A stretch of 64,000 nucleotides of DNA from Paenibacillus kobensis NBRC 15729. Its GTDB lineage: Bacteria; Bacillota; Bacilli; Paenibacillales; Paenibacillaceae. The stretch's first letter is position 1, and the number at the start of each line of letters is the position of its first letter. The stretch spans positions 124,001 to 188,000 of the forward strand of contig NZ_BILZ01000003.1 in the NCBI RefSeq assembly GCF_004000825.1, read 5' to 3'. Shown piece by piece: positions 54,531 to 64,000 of the stretch. A program made the position numbers and the translations under genes. Below the pieces are notes generated by a model. That model did no database searches and was not told where the DNA came from. It worked only from the letters and a program-made list of their open reading frames with translations.

Positions 54531-57500
54531 TTATAAATCTACTCTTTTTGTGTTGAAATACCATGGAAAGTCCTGTTTTGTTATTGTTAAATCAGGCTCA
54601 TTAGCATTAATGGCTTCTTTTGACTTTAATCTATTCCAATACAGTAAGATAGCTTCCTTGAAATCTGTAAATACTTGATCCGATTCATGAAACACTCCTA
54701 TTGATATAAATTGATGATCTGAATTACGTAGAATTCGCTGCCACTTGGCATCATTCGGGTCATCCTTTGATTTCAAGTAATTATACATAATAGCATTTAA
54801 CGAGTCCCTAAGGTCTTCAAATATACTTTGAGTATCCTTGTCAATTATTCCTCCACTTTTAACTATTGGAGCTATTGCTGGGTGGTTCTTATTGAATATA
54901 TGATAATACCCTCCAGTTGAACTAGGCATACATAAAATACGTTCTCTTTCATTCTTAAAATCTGTATATATTTGATCTGCAATTTCGTATCTATTAGCAA
55001 TTGTTGCCTCAGGTTTTTCCAAGTCTAAAATCTCTACATGAAGAGCAGGAATTGGAGTTAATAAGTATTCGGTCGCAAGGTTATAATAATTTTTACCACC
55101 AAAAAGTGCATGGATTAATTTCTCCATATTATATGCAGCTCTCACCTGATATTCCCTAACAACAATAATTTTTATATTTCCTAGATTTTGAATGAAGTCA
55201 GCCATAGTTGGCAAGTGGCTACTTGACCAACGTCGGTCAATTACCCCTATATATCTTGTCTTTACTAGTTCGCATCCAAATATCCTAATAATACTTGCAT
55301 TAATTGAGATTACTGGAAAAGAGAAATATTCTAAAAAGAAGTCCCTTGCTTCTTCAGATAAAATTTCCTCACTAATTCTATTTGGAATCCCAACGAATCC
55401 CTTATCAAACAGGAAATCCAAATACAGATGATATTCATCTAGAGAATGTCGCATCTTATAGTCATTTAGATGCTCCTTAAATGAGGAAATAATAACCCTT
55501 TCAATTGCAACTTTTAATACCTTATACTTTTGATCGATAATGACTTCAGTTCTATCTGGTGTAATTGTCAAAACATTATTACCGTAAATATTCATATCGG
55601 CATAGACGCTTATCCACTTTGGAAATAATCCTTCTAATGACTTCGAAGGAGTAAGTCTGAATTCCATATCACCACTATTCGGAGTACCCAAATTAAAAAA
55701 TCGTTGTGAAATATGACCGGATAGTGTCCCTTCATAATTCATTGTACCTGTATTAACTATTAGAATTTGTCCTTTTACATCAATATCCTCAACATCATCG
55801 AGATTAATTTTTAATAAGAAATGGGTGCTTTTGTTACTATAAATAAAATCTTTGTTTATTATTAAATCCGTATCCGTATTCATATCTTCTGTAATTTGTG
55901 GAATATCATATAGCGAAGCCTTTTCATGAATAACTATCTCGTTGTTGGAAAATATTTTAATTGGGAACGGAGGATTTGGAATTATTTCTTGTACTAATTT
56001 TAATATATGTTGCGATTGGAAAGGATTGTCTTTCTTTAACTTCAAAGAAATTTGAGTGCCAATTTCAATTCTATTACTATTTCTCTTAATACAATAATGA
56101 TGGGCAGTCGGAATTTCATAAAGTATTGGTTTAGGCGGGAATAATGGATTCTCTGGTTCCATTCGACTTTCTACTATCATGGAGTCAGCTACCATAAAAA
56201 CAGAAAGCACACCAATACCAAATTCACTAGTTAAATCGAGTTCAGTTCCATAAAATTTAGGGTGATTATAATAACTCTTGCCAACCTGAAGAAAGTATTC
56301 ACTGAACACTCTATCATCCATTCCAATACCATTATCTTTAACTACTAGTTCACCATCACTATAGTTAATTTCAATTTTTGGAACAAATAATTCTTCTCGC
56401 TCATTATATAAATGTTGTCTAGCCTTAATTGCATCTATAGAGTTCTGAAGTAACTCCCGTAAAGCCGTTATAGGGTTACGATATAATCGCTGCCCCATAA
56501 GTAACTCCATTACTTTTTCATAGTGTAATTCAAACTTTACCTCGCTATATACATATGATCCGTCTGATCTAATTCTATCCATATTAAGTGGTTCATTTAA
56601 GGATAGTTTATATCTTCTAGATATAGTATCTGTATACTTGTTTAGTAAATCCATGCTTTCTTTTCTTTCTATCTCAATCCAATTCATAAACAATCTCAAT
56701 GCTCTCTCTATTTCAGGAGAGTTGCACTCTGCTTCAAAAATTATTCTTTCTGCATTTATATCCCAACCAATTATTGATCTATGTTTTCTCCACTCCTGAA
56801 CACTTGTCGAATCTTGTGGATTTACAAATTCAAAGATTACACGAGGTGTTCTTTCAGGATCTAAGTCTAAAATATCAGCTAGCCTCAAAATTATTGATAC
56901 ATACTGTAAATTAACATATTTATAACCTATCAGTCTATTTCTAGAGTATTTTATTGTGTCCTGTAACACCTTAACAGACGATCCATGACTATTACATACA
57001 TCTATCAGATGCTTATGCAATGGAATATCATTGAAACTTAACCTCAGTTCCCCATGACTTAATTCCCTTTCGATGAATTCCGCACTACGTTTAACATGTT
57101 GCCTTCTCAGATATTCTGTAAAAACCTTATCCTCAATTCTAGTTGAAGCTCGATGATCACCTTCGTGCTTATACTGAATATAATCTTTATACAGTGGATC
57201 TGTAGTTAGAAGCACTTCATAATCCTTCGAGTTCCTGATAATATCTTCCCTCTCAGCCGCAGAGCAGGTCATTCCGATATCATGTAAATATGCTGAAAGG
57301 ATTAGTAATGTTATTTCAATTTCATTAAGTTTTTCAAGGGTCTCTTGTGGAATAATACACTCCATAATTTTAATAATTTTCAAACTATGTGATTCATCAT
57401 GGAGAGTATATTCTGGCATATTTTCTGGAATACGCGCTAAAAGTGGTATAGCATGGTTTACAATTTTCAGAACTACCTCAGAAATTTTATTTAAGCTACT

Positions 57501-57563
57501 TTCAACTTTCAGTAACTGTTTAAATAAATCAGTATCTACTAAATGATTCATATAAGACCCCAT
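54531..57563 (-). CDS. HD domain plus HSP90-like ATPase fusion protein
   Basis: 1010 residues, ATG 7 bases after GGAGAGG. N-terminal HD phosphohydrolase-like domain (H55 in TLHDESHS, His94-Asp95 in AYLHDIG, HKHLID further on), then a GHKL/HSP90-type ATPase: N-box NPITALRELLQNSIDAIKAR (about 360-380), DNGIGMDD, FGIGVLSVFMVAD and GTQISLKL. The C-terminal about 400 residues are unassigned. AT-rich (far below host average). Sits alone next to rlmH between att A1 and A2. HSP90-like ATPases with HD domains occur in genome islands; an anti-phage or stress role is possible but unproven. Confidence 0.8.
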   Translation of the reverse strand: MGSYMNHLVDTDLFKQLLKVESSLNKISEVVLKIVNHAIPLLARIPENMPEYTLHDESHSLKIIKIMECIIPQETLEKLNEIEITLLILSAYLHDIGMTCSAAEREDIIRNSKDYEVLLTTDPLYKDYIQYKHEGDHRASTRIEDKVFTEYLRRQHVKRSAEFIERELSHGELRLSFNDIPLHKHLIDVCNSHGSSVKVLQDTIKYSRNRLIGYKYVNLQYVSIILRLADILDLDPERTPRVIFEFVNPQDSTSVQEWRKHRSIIGWDINAERIIFEAECNSPEIERALRLFMNWIEIERKESMDLLNKYTDTISRRYKLSLNEPLNMDRIRSDGSYVYSEVKFELHYEKVMELLMGQRLYRNPITALRELLQNSIDAIKARQHLYNEREELFVPKIEINYSDGELVVKDNGIGMDDRVFSEYFLQVGKSYYNHPKFYGTELDLTSEFGIGVLSVFMVADSMIVESRMEPENPLFPPKPILYEIPTAHHYCIKRNSNRIEIGTQISLKLKKDNPFQSQHILKLVQEIIPNPPFPIKIFSNNEIVIHEKASLYDIPQITEDMNTDTDLIINKDFIYSNKSTHFLLKINLDDVEDIDVKGQILIVNTGTMNYEGTLSGHISQRFFNLGTPNSGDMEFRLTPSKSLEGLFPKWISVYADMNIYGNNVLTITPDRTEVIIDQKYKVLKVAIERVIISSFKEHLNDYKMRHSLDEYHLYLDFLFDKGFVGIPNRISEEILSEEARDFFLEYFSFPVISINASIIRIFGCELVKTRYIGVIDRRWSSSHLPTMADFIQNLGNIKIIVVREYQVRAAYNMEKLIHALFGGKNYYNLATEYLLTPIPALHVEILDLEKPEATIANRYEIADQIYTDFKNERERILCMPSSTGGYYHIFNKNHPAIAPIVKSGGIIDKDTQSIFEDLRDSLNAIMYNYLKSKDDPNDAKWQRILRNSDHQFISIGVFHESDQVFTDFKEAILLYWNRLKSKEAINANEPDLTITKQDFPWYFNTKRVDL

Positions 57564-57816
57564 ATTATCCTCTCCTTATTTAAATAGTCCTTTTATATAT
57601 AAAATGGATTTTTTAGATTCAAGGTATAAAGTTAAGTATAATAATACGTTGTATATATTTCTATAAATATTTATTATTTTATGTAAAATAGGAGATCGAA
57701 TTTTTTAATCTCAAACATACTAATATCGGTATACCTACTTAATTTTTTTCTCTTTAATATAAATGTACCAAAGTGTATCAAGTATTGTTTCCGTAATTCA
57801 GATAACTAGAGCCATG
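57564..57816. other. AT-rich intergenic region next to att A1
   Basis: About 250 bases of very AT-rich DNA upstream of the HD-HSP90 gene. It should hold the promoter of that gene; no other feature is clear. Confidence 0.4.
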
Positions 57817-57850
57817 TTTTCGCCCTACTTGTGGTATGGTTCCCCCCGGT
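57817..57850 (-). repeat. rlmH att copy A1 (inside rlmH)
   Basis: Last codons of rlmH on the minus strand, GAA CCA TAC CAC AAG TAG, followed by GGCGAAAA. This is the attB-equivalent against which the ten other copies align; in staphylococci the same codons of rlmH are the SCC insertion site. Confidence 0.88.
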
Positions 57851-58304
57851 TAATCTTCACCGCTCGGTACACCTGCTCAATGAGCACCAGCCGCATGAGC
57901 TGATGTGGCAGCGTCATGCGCCCGAAGCTCAGCTTCTGCTGGGCGCGGCGCAGCACGGCCGGGGACAGGCCGGTGCTGCCGCCAATCACAAAAGCCACGT
58001 GGCTCTTGCCGTACGTGGCTAACTTATCGAGCTGCACCGCCAGGTCCTCGCTCGACCACAGCTCGCCGTCCAGCGCGAGCGCGATAACGTGCGCGTCCGG
58101 CTTGATCTGCGCGAGCAGCCGCTCGCCTTCGCGGTCGCGCACCTGCGCTTCTTCCGCCGGACTCATCGTCTCCGGCGCCTTCTCGTCGGGCACCTCCGTC
58201 AGCAGCAGCTTGACGTAAGGGCCGAGACGCTTCGCATATTCGGCAATGCCTGCTACGAGGTATTTCTCCTTCAGCTTCCCGATCGTCGCAATCTGGATCA
58301 ACAT
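57825..58304 (-). CDS. rlmH: 23S rRNA (pseudouridine1915-N3)-methyltransferase RlmH
   Basis: 159 residues, the normal length. SPOUT-class methyltransferase: [20 protein letters not shown] at the N-terminus, [16 protein letters not shown] is the SAM-binding knot, and [30 protein letters not shown] the conserved C-terminus. It methylates pseudouridine 1915 in helix 69 of 23S rRNA. Its final codons are the target of SCC-type integration in staphylococci and the match to the repeats on its left indicates the same here. Confidence 0.97.
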   Translation of the reverse strand: MLIQIATIGKLKEKYLVAGIAEYAKRLGPYVKLLLTEVPDEKAPETMSPAEEAQVRDREGERLLAQIKPDAHVIALALDGELWSSEDLAVQLDKLATYGKSHVAFVIGGSTGLSPAVLRRAQQKLSFGRMTLPHQLMRLVLIEQVYRAVKINRGEPYHK

Positions 58305-58307
58305 CGG

Positions 58308-58475
58308 CTACACCACCAGGAACTCGGCTGGTTCTTCGCACATATCGCATTGGCGCGGCGGATCCCAGTCGGAGAACTCCGTATCCTTCAAGTTCACCAT
58401 ATCCGGTGCGTCTTCATATTCATCAACGAATTTATCGAGTGCTAATTCCACATGCTGTTTACATACACAATACAT
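58308..58475 (-). CDS. CxxH/CxxC protein (BA_5709 family type)
   Basis: 55 residues: MYCVCKQHVELALDKFVDEY, then a middle part, then QCDMCEEPAEFLVV. The CxxH at residues 5-8 and CxxC at 43-46 define this small Bacillales family, probably a zinc-binding protein. It ends 3 bases before the rlmH start and is usually encoded there, so the two are cotranscribed. Function unknown. Confidence 0.85.
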   Translation of the reverse strand: MYCVCKQHVELALDKFVDEYEDAPDMVNLKDTEFSDWDPPRQCDMCEEPAEFLVV

Positions 58476-58729
58476 ACTTGTCCATTACCCCGATTTCTTC
58501 ATAAGTTGGTTACTGGTTATTATACCAAATGCCCCGCCCCCCTAACTACCTCTCCCCTTGGCAAAATATTGCCGAATCGCACCCGCTTCACGACAATGCC
58601 TCCAAAAGCCTGCAATTCTACAGCCAGCTTTGAATTGTTGCTTCATTATCAAATTAATCCGATTGACTGTCGGTTCACTCCGGGTGAGAATCAAATCATA
58701 AGGCATTATTCACCACGGGGGGACTAGCG

Positions 58730-60421
58730 ATGAAGATTAAGTACAAGCTTCCATCCGCATTCATGATCATTATTGCGCTTATGATCGGGATGGCGGGAAC
58801 GAGTTACATGCACATCGACCGGACGGATAAAGCGATCGAAGAGATGCTGCAGGACGACAACTACCATAATGAGCTGCGCTATCTGCAATACCGTTTGGCT
58901 GGCATGTCCAACGACGAACGCGGGTATCTGCTGAATGGTGACCCGAGCTTCCGAGAAGGTATACAGCAGAAGAACTTAGACGTGGCGGACAGCTTCGCCC
59001 GCATTGAAGCTAATCCCTCCCTTGATGACAGCGACCGCAAATTGCTGATTCAGATCAAAGCGGACTATGAGACTTACTCCACCTGGAGCAACAAAACATT
59101 GGATCAGATGGACCTCAACAATAAGCAAGGCGCTCTCATGGCCCACTTAGGCGATGAGCGCACAGCCCGCAAACAGCTCGATGCGGTAATAGACGACGCG
59201 GTGAAGAAGCTGGAAGCCGAGATAAATAGCGATAAAGCCAATCGCGAAGACGATTCGGATCAGCAATCTATCATTATGCTGACCATTTCCATTGCCGCCA
59301 TTATCATCACTCTGATCGTAAATTTCTTCCTGACCGCGTCGATTACGCGGCCGATCCGCAGCATTAACCGGCAGCTTGAATCCATTGCCGAAGGCAACGG
59401 CGATTTAAGCCGTGACCTGGATATTCGTTCGAAGGACGAAATCGGCCAATTAGCCCAATCGTTCAACAAGATGTCAGGCAAGCTCCGCACCATCCTGTCC
59501 CAAGCGATGGATACAGCTGTTCAGGTTGCTTCCTCGTCCCAGCAATTGAGCGCTAGTGCCGAGCAGACGACGCGGGCAACGGAGCATATCGTCGAGACGA
59601 CCCAGCAGATTGCGACTAATGCGGAAACGGAACAACGTCACATGGAGGAAGCATCGCAGGCTATCGGCAGCATGTCCGCAGGCATCGAGCAAGTGTCGGG
59701 CAACAACGAACAGATGCGGATGAATGCGCATTCCGCGAGAGAGGCCTCTACGACCGGGGCCGAAGCGGCGAATGACGTTCTGCAGACGATGGAACAGATG
59801 CAGACGACCGTATCTCAGACCTCGTCGGTCGTGCAGTCGCTCGGCAACCGTTCGCAGCAGATCGACAGCATTACGAGCGTCATCACCGATATCGCGACTC
59901 GTACGAACCTGCTGGCGCTCAACGCTTCGATCGAAGCTTCCCGTGCCGGGGAGCATGGCCGAGGCTTCGCCGTCGTCGCGCAAGAAATTCGCAAGCTGGC
60001 CGAACAATCCGGACAATCCGCCCAGCAGATCGGCGAGCTTATCCAAGAGGTCGTTCAGGAGACGAGACGAGCCGTCGACTCGATGAACGCCGTTGCCGAC
60101 CAGACGCAGCAAGGCCTTCAGAAGACAGAGCAATTAAATGAACTGTTCCGCGAGATTGAAGAACATGTAGCTGCCGTGGACGGGCAAGCGACGCAAGCCG
60201 CCTCGACGACAGCCGAGCTCGCAGCCTCGAGCCGCCAGATTGTAGAGATGACGAGCGTGGTTTCCGATGCGAGCCACGAAGTGGCGGCCGCATGCCAGCA
60301 TAATTCGGCTTCCACAGAGGAGCAGCTCGCGACGATGGAAGAGATCACCTCCTACTCCGATACGCTCGCACAGATGGCGGAGGAGCTTCGAGAAACGTTA
60401 TCCCGCTTCAAGCTGCAATAA
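58730..60421 (+). CDS. methyl-accepting chemotaxis protein
   Basis: 563 residues. One N-terminal membrane segment, a helical extracellular CHASE3-like domain (about 35-180, [11 protein letters not shown]), a second membrane segment ([20 protein letters not shown], about 183-203), a HAMP linker ([20 protein letters not shown]) and the signalling domain with the highly conserved hairpin tip [36 protein letters not shown]. Ligand unknown. Starts 6 bases after GGGGGG. Transcribed away from rlmH and toward htrA. Confidence 0.92.
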   Translation: MKIKYKLPSAFMIIIALMIGMAGTSYMHIDRTDKAIEEMLQDDNYHNELRYLQYRLAGMSNDERGYLLNGDPSFREGIQQKNLDVADSFARIEANPSLDDSDRKLLIQIKADYETYSTWSNKTLDQMDLNNKQGALMAHLGDERTARKQLDAVIDDAVKKLEAEINSDKANREDDSDQQSIIMLTISIAAIIITLIVNFFLTASITRPIRSINRQLESIAEGNGDLSRDLDIRSKDEIGQLAQSFNKMSGKLRTILSQAMDTAVQVASSSQQLSASAEQTTRATEHIVETTQQIATNAETEQRHMEEASQAIGSMSAGIEQVSGNNEQMRMNAHSAREASTTGAEAANDVLQTMEQMQTTVSQTSSVVQSLGNRSQQIDSITSVITDIATRTNLLALNASIEASRAGEHGRGFAVVAQEIRKLAEQSGQSAQQIGELIQEVVQETRRAVDSMNAVADQTQQGLQKTEQLNELFREIEEHVAAVDGQATQAASTTAELAASSRQIVEMTSVVSDASHEVAAACQHNSASTEEQLATMEEITSYSDTLAQMAEELRETLSRFKLQ

Positions 60422-60447
60422 TAATCATATAGCCATTCCGACAAAAT

Positions 60448-60484
60448 AACGCCGCCAGAGGCCATCCCTCCAGCGGCGTTATTA
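60448..60484. terminator. terminator of the chemotaxis receptor gene
   Basis: AACGCCGC at 60448-60455 and GCGGCGTT at 60473-60480, followed by ATTACTTATT. Confidence 0.7.
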
Positions 60485-60508
60485 CTTATTTCATCATCCA
60501 AGTGCCAA

Positions 60509-60540
60509 AAGAGCAGACCGCCCCAGGCGGCCTGCTCTCG
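60509..60540 (-). terminator. terminator of htrA
   Basis: Minus-strand AGAGCAGGCCGCC...GGCGGTCTGCTCT hairpin followed by TTTTGG, 8 bases after the htrA stop. Confidence 0.8.
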
Positions 60541-60547
60541 ACATCGA

Positions 60548-61954
60548 CTATTCGTCGTCCTTGCTCTTCTGGGTCAGCTTCACTTTCGTCGTCATCAGCT
60601 TACCGTCGCGGTAGAACGTAATTTCGATCGTGTCGCCAATTTCCTTCTTGTTGTACAAATATTTGCGAAGCTCCATCGTGCTGCCGATCGGCGTCTTGTC
60701 GAACTTCACGATCAAGTCGTTGAACTGCAGTCCCGCTTCCTTCGCCGGGCCGACCGCCTCGAGCACGATGACTCCATCCTCTACGCCTTCCGGCAGAACG
60801 AGACCAGTACCGTTCTCCTCGCCTTCCAGCATAGCCTCCGCGTCTTCACCGGCAGCCGGCGCCTTATCGCCTGCGCCTGGAGCAGCTTCCTCCGCCTGAG
60901 CACCCGGGTCCAAGCTGTCCTTCGGACCTTGACCCTGCTGCTGCGTCAGCGCTTGCTGCGCAAGATATTGATCCAGATCGAACGTGTAGACGCCGAGATA
61001 CGGACGTTTCACGATGCCGAACTCGATCAAGCTGTCGATTACCGGACGCGCATTGTCGATCGGAATCGCGAATCCGACGCCTTCAACGCCTAAGTCGGCA
61101 ATCTTCATACTGTTAATGCCCACGACGTTGCCGTCCAGATCGATGAGCGGACCGCCGCTGTTGCCCTGGTTAATGGAGGCATCGATCTGAATGACCTCCT
61201 GCTCCCAGTCGTAGTTGCCGTCCTGATTCAGCGACACCGGAATGACGCGCGTCGTCTTGCTTATAATGCCCATCGTCAGCGAGTCGTCTAATCCGAGCGG
61301 ACTGCCGATCGCCATAACCCATTCGCCATTGCGCAGCTTGCTCGAATCGCCGAACTTCGCCACCTCTTTGATGCCTTCTCCATCCATCTGCAGCACCGCG
61401 AGATCGGTAATTGGATCGTCGCCGACGACTTCCGCCACGCGTGCGCTGCCGTCGATCATCGCGATCTTCACCCGCTCAGCGCCTGCGATGACGTGAGAGT
61501 TGGTTACGATAAGCGCCTTGCCGTCCTTCTTCTCGAAAATAACGCCCGAACCGATGCCCGCATCCTGCAAGTCATCCTCGCTATAGCCGTTCTCATCATT
61601 CGCCGGACCGTATTGTTCATTAATAACGCTGACGACCGTCGGTCTTACTTTAGCCGCCGCTGTAATCGTCTTCTCATAAGGGTCCGCCGTCTGCGTCTGC
61701 GTCGCCGACACTGAAGCAGCCGCCTTCTGGCCCCCGGCCTTGCCCCCGCTGCCGCCGCCGAATTGGGTCACCGCTCCGAACAGAAGCGCGGCCCCTACGA
61801 CGCTGATAGCCGATGACAATACGGCAAGCCGAACCCGCGACCATGTGGACCGGCTTCGCAGCACCATCGACTGCTTGCCTGCATCCTCTTGCACCCAGCG
61901 GCTTCTCCGCTTGGAAACACGACTCGAATAGAAATCGTCATCGAATAGGCTCAT
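60548..61954 (-). CDS. htrA: HtrA/DegP-like membrane serine protease with PDZ domain
   Basis: 468 residues. Cytoplasmic N-terminus, one membrane segment (about 42-60), a Gly/Gln/Ala-rich linker, trypsin-like domain with His154 (TNSHVI), Asp184 (TDLAVL) and Ser266 (GNSGGPL), and a C-terminal PDZ domain (AVGPAKEAGLQFNDLIVKFD). An about 50-residue Gln/Glu/Ala-rich insert precedes the PDZ part. Handles misfolded extracytoplasmic proteins. Start chosen 8 bases after AGGAGA. It lies in the usual walJ-htrA-rlmH order. Confidence 0.95.
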   Translation of the reverse strand: MSLFDDDFYSSRVSKRRSRWVQEDAGKQSMVLRSRSTWSRVRLAVLSSAISVVGAALLFGAVTQFGGGSGGKAGGQKAAASVSATQTQTADPYEKTITAAAKVRPTVVSVINEQYGPANDENGYSEDDLQDAGIGSGVIFEKKDGKALIVTNSHVIAGAERVKIAMIDGSARVAEVVGDDPITDLAVLQMDGEGIKEVAKFGDSSKLRNGEWVMAIGSPLGLDDSLTMGIISKTTRVIPVSLNQDGNYDWEQEVIQIDASINQGNSGGPLIDLDGNVVGINSMKIADLGVEGVGFAIPIDNARPVIDSLIEFGIVKRPYLGVYTFDLDQYLAQQALTQQQGQGPKDSLDPGAQAEEAAPGAGDKAPAAGEDAEAMLEGEENGTGLVLPEGVEDGVIVLEAVGPAKEAGLQFNDLIVKFDKTPIGSTMELRKYLYNKKEIGDTIEITFYRDGKLMTTKVKLTQKSKDDE

Positions 61955-62088
61955 ATCTATCTCTCCTCTCAATGCCTTGCGAGACATCAAGATTATCATT
62001 CAGTTATAGGAATGTTTTCGGCAATTACGACTACAATAATAATAGATTACGAGACGAAAAGATAGATAATAAAGGAGCGAATGCCATT

Positions 62089-62310
62089 ATGAGCAAAAAA
62101 TCTTCGCCCGCTTGGGATTTCATCCAGCTGGCCGGAACTGTAGCTGACCTGAAACGCGATCACTACCGTACGCTTCTGACGGTGAGCGTGCTCGTCGACC
62201 TGCTCGTCGACCGCGGAATTGTGACCCGCGAAGAGCTGGAACAGCGTACCGCATCACTCGATGAAGAGCTCGAGCTGCTTATCGACGCCTCACTTCGTCC
62301 CATGGGGTAG
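62089..62310 (+). CDS. small hypothetical protein overlapping walJ end
   Basis: 73 residues: MSKKSSPAWDFIQLAGTVAD, then LKRDHYRTLLTVSVLVDLLV, then REELEQRTASLDEELELLID. Start after AAAGGAG with an 11-base spacer. Mostly helical and acidic at the end; possibly a small structural protein. It overlaps the 3' end of walJ by 32 bases in convergent orientation. No family recognised. Confidence 0.6.
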   Translation: MSKKSSPAWDFIQLAGTVADLKRDHYRTLLTVSVLVDLLVDRGIVTREELEQRTASLDEELELLIDASLRPMG

Positions 62311-63085
62311 CGCGGTCGCAGTACGTATCCCGCAACGGATTCTCATCCCTTTTAAAGAATATGCCGTTGTTCTCGAATATACTATTAATCGTTAACTTGG
62401 CCAGATCCATTACATTATGATCAAGACTTAAGTGGGCGAGATACACCCGCTTCGTCCGGTCCGTCATCAGCTCGCATAGTGCCTCGCCCGCCGCCACATT
62501 GGACAAGTGTCCGACATCGCTTAGGATGCGCCGTTTAATATTCCATGGATACCGCCCCATTCGGAGCATCTCCGTATCGTGATTCGATTCCAGGACGAGC
62601 ACGTCCGAATCGATGATAGACTGCCTCACTTTGTCGCTCACATAACCAAGGTCGGTCGCCAGACTCAGCTTGTACCCGTCCTCGGCGAACGTATAGCCGA
62701 CCGGCTCCTCCGCGTCATGGGAGATCGGGTAAGACGTCACCCGCATGTTGCCGAACGAGAGCGTCTCGCCCGTCTGCATAATCGTCCGCTTCTCCGGTGC
62801 GATCGTGCCGACATGCTTCTCCATTGCACCCCAGGTCGCCTCGTTGGCGTAGATCGCAATATTATATTTGCGGGCGATTGCGCCCAGTCCCTTAATATGA
62901 TCGGAATGCTCATGCGTCACGAACAGGGCATCAATCTCATGTCCTGACACCCCGCGCTCCGCCATCAGTTGATCGATCCGCTTGGCGCTAAGGCCGGCAT
63001 CGATAAGCACCGTGTGCTCATCGTTCTGCACGATCGTCGCGTTGCCCGTCGATCCGCTGGATAGATTGGTAAACCGTAATCCCAT
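62279..63085 (-). CDS. walJ: WalJ/YycJ metallo-beta-lactamase-fold protein
   Basis: 268 residues starting MGLRFTNLSSGSTGNATIVQ, the diagnostic SSGSxGN of YycJ. Metal site THEHSDHIKG, a histidine in SHDAEEP and AHLSLDHN near the end complete the nuclease-like metallo-beta-lactamase fold. In Bacillales it is coordinated with WalRK cell-wall control and replication. Start 5 bases after GAAAGG. Lies between walI and htrA as usual. Confidence 0.95.
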   Translation of the reverse strand: MGLRFTNLSSGSTGNATIVQNDEHTVLIDAGLSAKRIDQLMAERGVSGHEIDALFVTHEHSDHIKGLGAIARKYNIAIYANEATWGAMEKHVGTIAPEKRTIMQTGETLSFGNMRVTSYPISHDAEEPVGYTFAEDGYKLSLATDLGYVSDKVRQSIIDSDVLVLESNHDTEMLRMGRYPWNIKRRILSDVGHLSNVAAGEALCELMTDRTKRVYLAHLSLDHNVMDLAKLTINSIFENNGIFFKRDENPLRDTYCDRATPWDEVRRR

Positions 63086-63183
63086 AACAGCCTTTCGTCC
63101 CTTCTCCCCACTTGCTCGCGAAGCAAGCACTCAACCGAATGCCTGCCTGTTCCGCCGCACTCATCCTCTGATGTTTCGTTCCC

Positions 63184-63951
63184 CTAAGGATGACTGCTCG
63201 TCACTTCATCATCGCTTTTCTCTTGTACAACCTCAGCACTTATCGCATGCACGTAGAACGGCTTGCCGTTCTCCAATATGACTCGCCATGACGGTGCCGC
63301 ATACTGCGTCTCCGATTCGAACAGTTGGCCATGATAGCCGAGCGATATTTCCTTAATGACCGAGCCTTCCTCCAAATACTTATCGATCAGCGGCATAACC
63401 GCCTTCGAAGCCGACAATACTTCGCGCGCCTCGGTTACATCCGACTGCTGCAGCTCCACCTGCGTCTGGCTGTAGGCCGTTATTTTCTGATTCTGGTTGC
63501 TGTAGTACAACTCCAGCTTCACATCGAACATCGGCCGCCCGCCTGCCATCCGGTATAGGACGAACACGCCGTCCGTACTCGACAGCTGATCGAAGCGGTA
63601 CAGCTTCAGATCCGGGATAATGCCGCCCAGCTGTTCTTGCAGTTCCTTCTCTTCGAACACGATCCGGCTGTCGACCGGTGTCTTCAGCTCCACCCGCTTG
63701 GCTAAGCCCGGCGGCGTCGTGAACCGGTAGGTCAGGTCGCGCATCTTAGGCGTCTCCGACGGAATGCTCGCGGAGGTCGCGAGTCCGATGCCCCGCTCCT
63801 TCATAATGCGGAGCGTATCGGTTCCCAAGTCGCCCAGCTTCTGGTCCGCGTTCAACCGCTCGCTGACGTTCTGCCATAACTGATAGCCTAGCACCACGTT
63901 CAACACGAGAAAAGCTAATATGAGCACGCTCTTCGCGCGGCTCCAATCCAT
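63184..63951 (-). CDS. walI: WalI/YycI regulator of the WalRK system
   Basis: 255 residues with the YycI pattern: short cytoplasmic start MDWSRAKSVLILAFLVLNVV-LGYQLWQNV giving one membrane anchor, then an extracytoplasmic beta-rich domain (LKLYRFDQLSSTDGVFVLYR, then AYSQTQVELQQSDVTEAREV). With WalH it restrains the WalK kinase. Start at ATG after GGGGGTGA. Preceded by the end of walH. Confidence 0.9.
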   Translation of the reverse strand: MDWSRAKSVLILAFLVLNVVLGYQLWQNVSERLNADQKLGDLGTDTLRIMKERGIGLATSASIPSETPKMRDLTYRFTTPPGLAKRVELKTPVDSRIVFEEKELQEQLGGIIPDLKLYRFDQLSSTDGVFVLYRMAGGRPMFDVKLELYYSNQNQKITAYSQTQVELQQSDVTEAREVLSASKAVMPLIDKYLEEGSVIKEISLGYHGQLFESETQYAAPSWRVILENGKPFYVHAISAEVVQEKSDDEVTSSHP

Positions 63952-63957
63952 GCGCAC

Positions 63958-64000
63958 TCACCCCCGGCAAGGCGCGAAACTCCGCGCCCCGCGACCTGTT
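63958..64000 (-). CDS. walH: WalH/YycH, C-terminal end (cut by window edge)
   Basis: Only 14 codons are in the window. A minus-strand frame ends with TGA at 63958-63960, six bases before walI. Identity rests on gene order (walH precedes walI in Bacillales), not on sequence. Confidence 0.5.
   Translation of the reverse strand, partial: TGRGARSFAPCRG

Noticed and set aside
54531-57563. Reading the large ATPase as a Staphylococcus-type Ccr or cassette recombinase
   Set aside because: It has HD and GHKL motifs and no serine recombinase catalytic or zinc motifs.
62089-62310. Longer frame from 61813 as the true gene
   Set aside because: The extension runs opposite the htrA start region and lacks a ribosome site, whereas AAAGGAG precedes the short form.

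Overview
Organism. GC content near 50 %, strong Shine-Dalgarno sites, CotF-type spore coat genes and the order walH-walI-walJ, htrA, CxxH/CxxC gene, rlmH at the right end point to a spore-forming Bacillota of the Paenibacillaceae (Paenibacillus or Cohnella type), on the origin-proximal side of the chromosome. This is inferred from gene content, not from a database search.

Layout. From about 57.8 kb to the right end lies conserved core DNA: rlmH, a CxxH/CxxC protein, a chemotaxis receptor-like protein, htrA, walJ, walI and the tail of walH. Everything left of rlmH looks accessory. From 57.8 kb back to 25.7 kb, eleven copies of a short sequence matching the last codons of rlmH (Glu-Pro-Tyr-His-Lys-stop) lie in one orientation, including the one inside rlmH. 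This is the position and sequence type used by staphylococcal SCC elements (attB at the 3' end of rlmH). The copies cut the region into cassettes: an HD plus HSP90-like ATPase gene with an IS256 relic; NmrA/TetR/GreA; a spore coat and alcohol dehydrogenase operon with a royal-jelly-type protein; a CPBP protease; MerR plus aldo/keto reductase; VOC plus WYL regulator; a cassette with a tmRNA-like gene and defence-like nucleases; a 1.5-thousand-residue SBBP/DUF11 protein; a small lipoprotein; and two ABC-F proteins. No ccr-type serine recombinase is present in the window.

Inside the 35.4-42.3 kb cassette is a second level of nesting. A tmRNA-like gene (41759-42068, minus) that seems to lack its tag-coding part is followed by three overlapping genes of unknown function, one a PD-(D/E)XK nuclease. 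A second copy of the tmRNA 3' end with a terminator lies 2.5 kb away, as expected for integration at ssrA.

From 1 to 25.7 kb there are no clear att copies. This part holds mostly regulator-enzyme or regulator-transporter sets: a polar amino acid ABC transporter, an MFS exporter with TetR, an ECF41 sigma factor with its FAD oxidoreductase and matching promoter, an HxlR/SRPBCC pair with a shared palindrome, a WYL-regulator/DoxX/GyrI-like group with a repeated operator, an epoxide hydrolase/LysR pair, and an NmrA/aldo-keto reductase/MarR group with matched palindromes. Several have decayed second copies in the att array (epoxide hydrolase-LysR, NmrA, CPBP, lipoprotein), so both halves have exchanged material.
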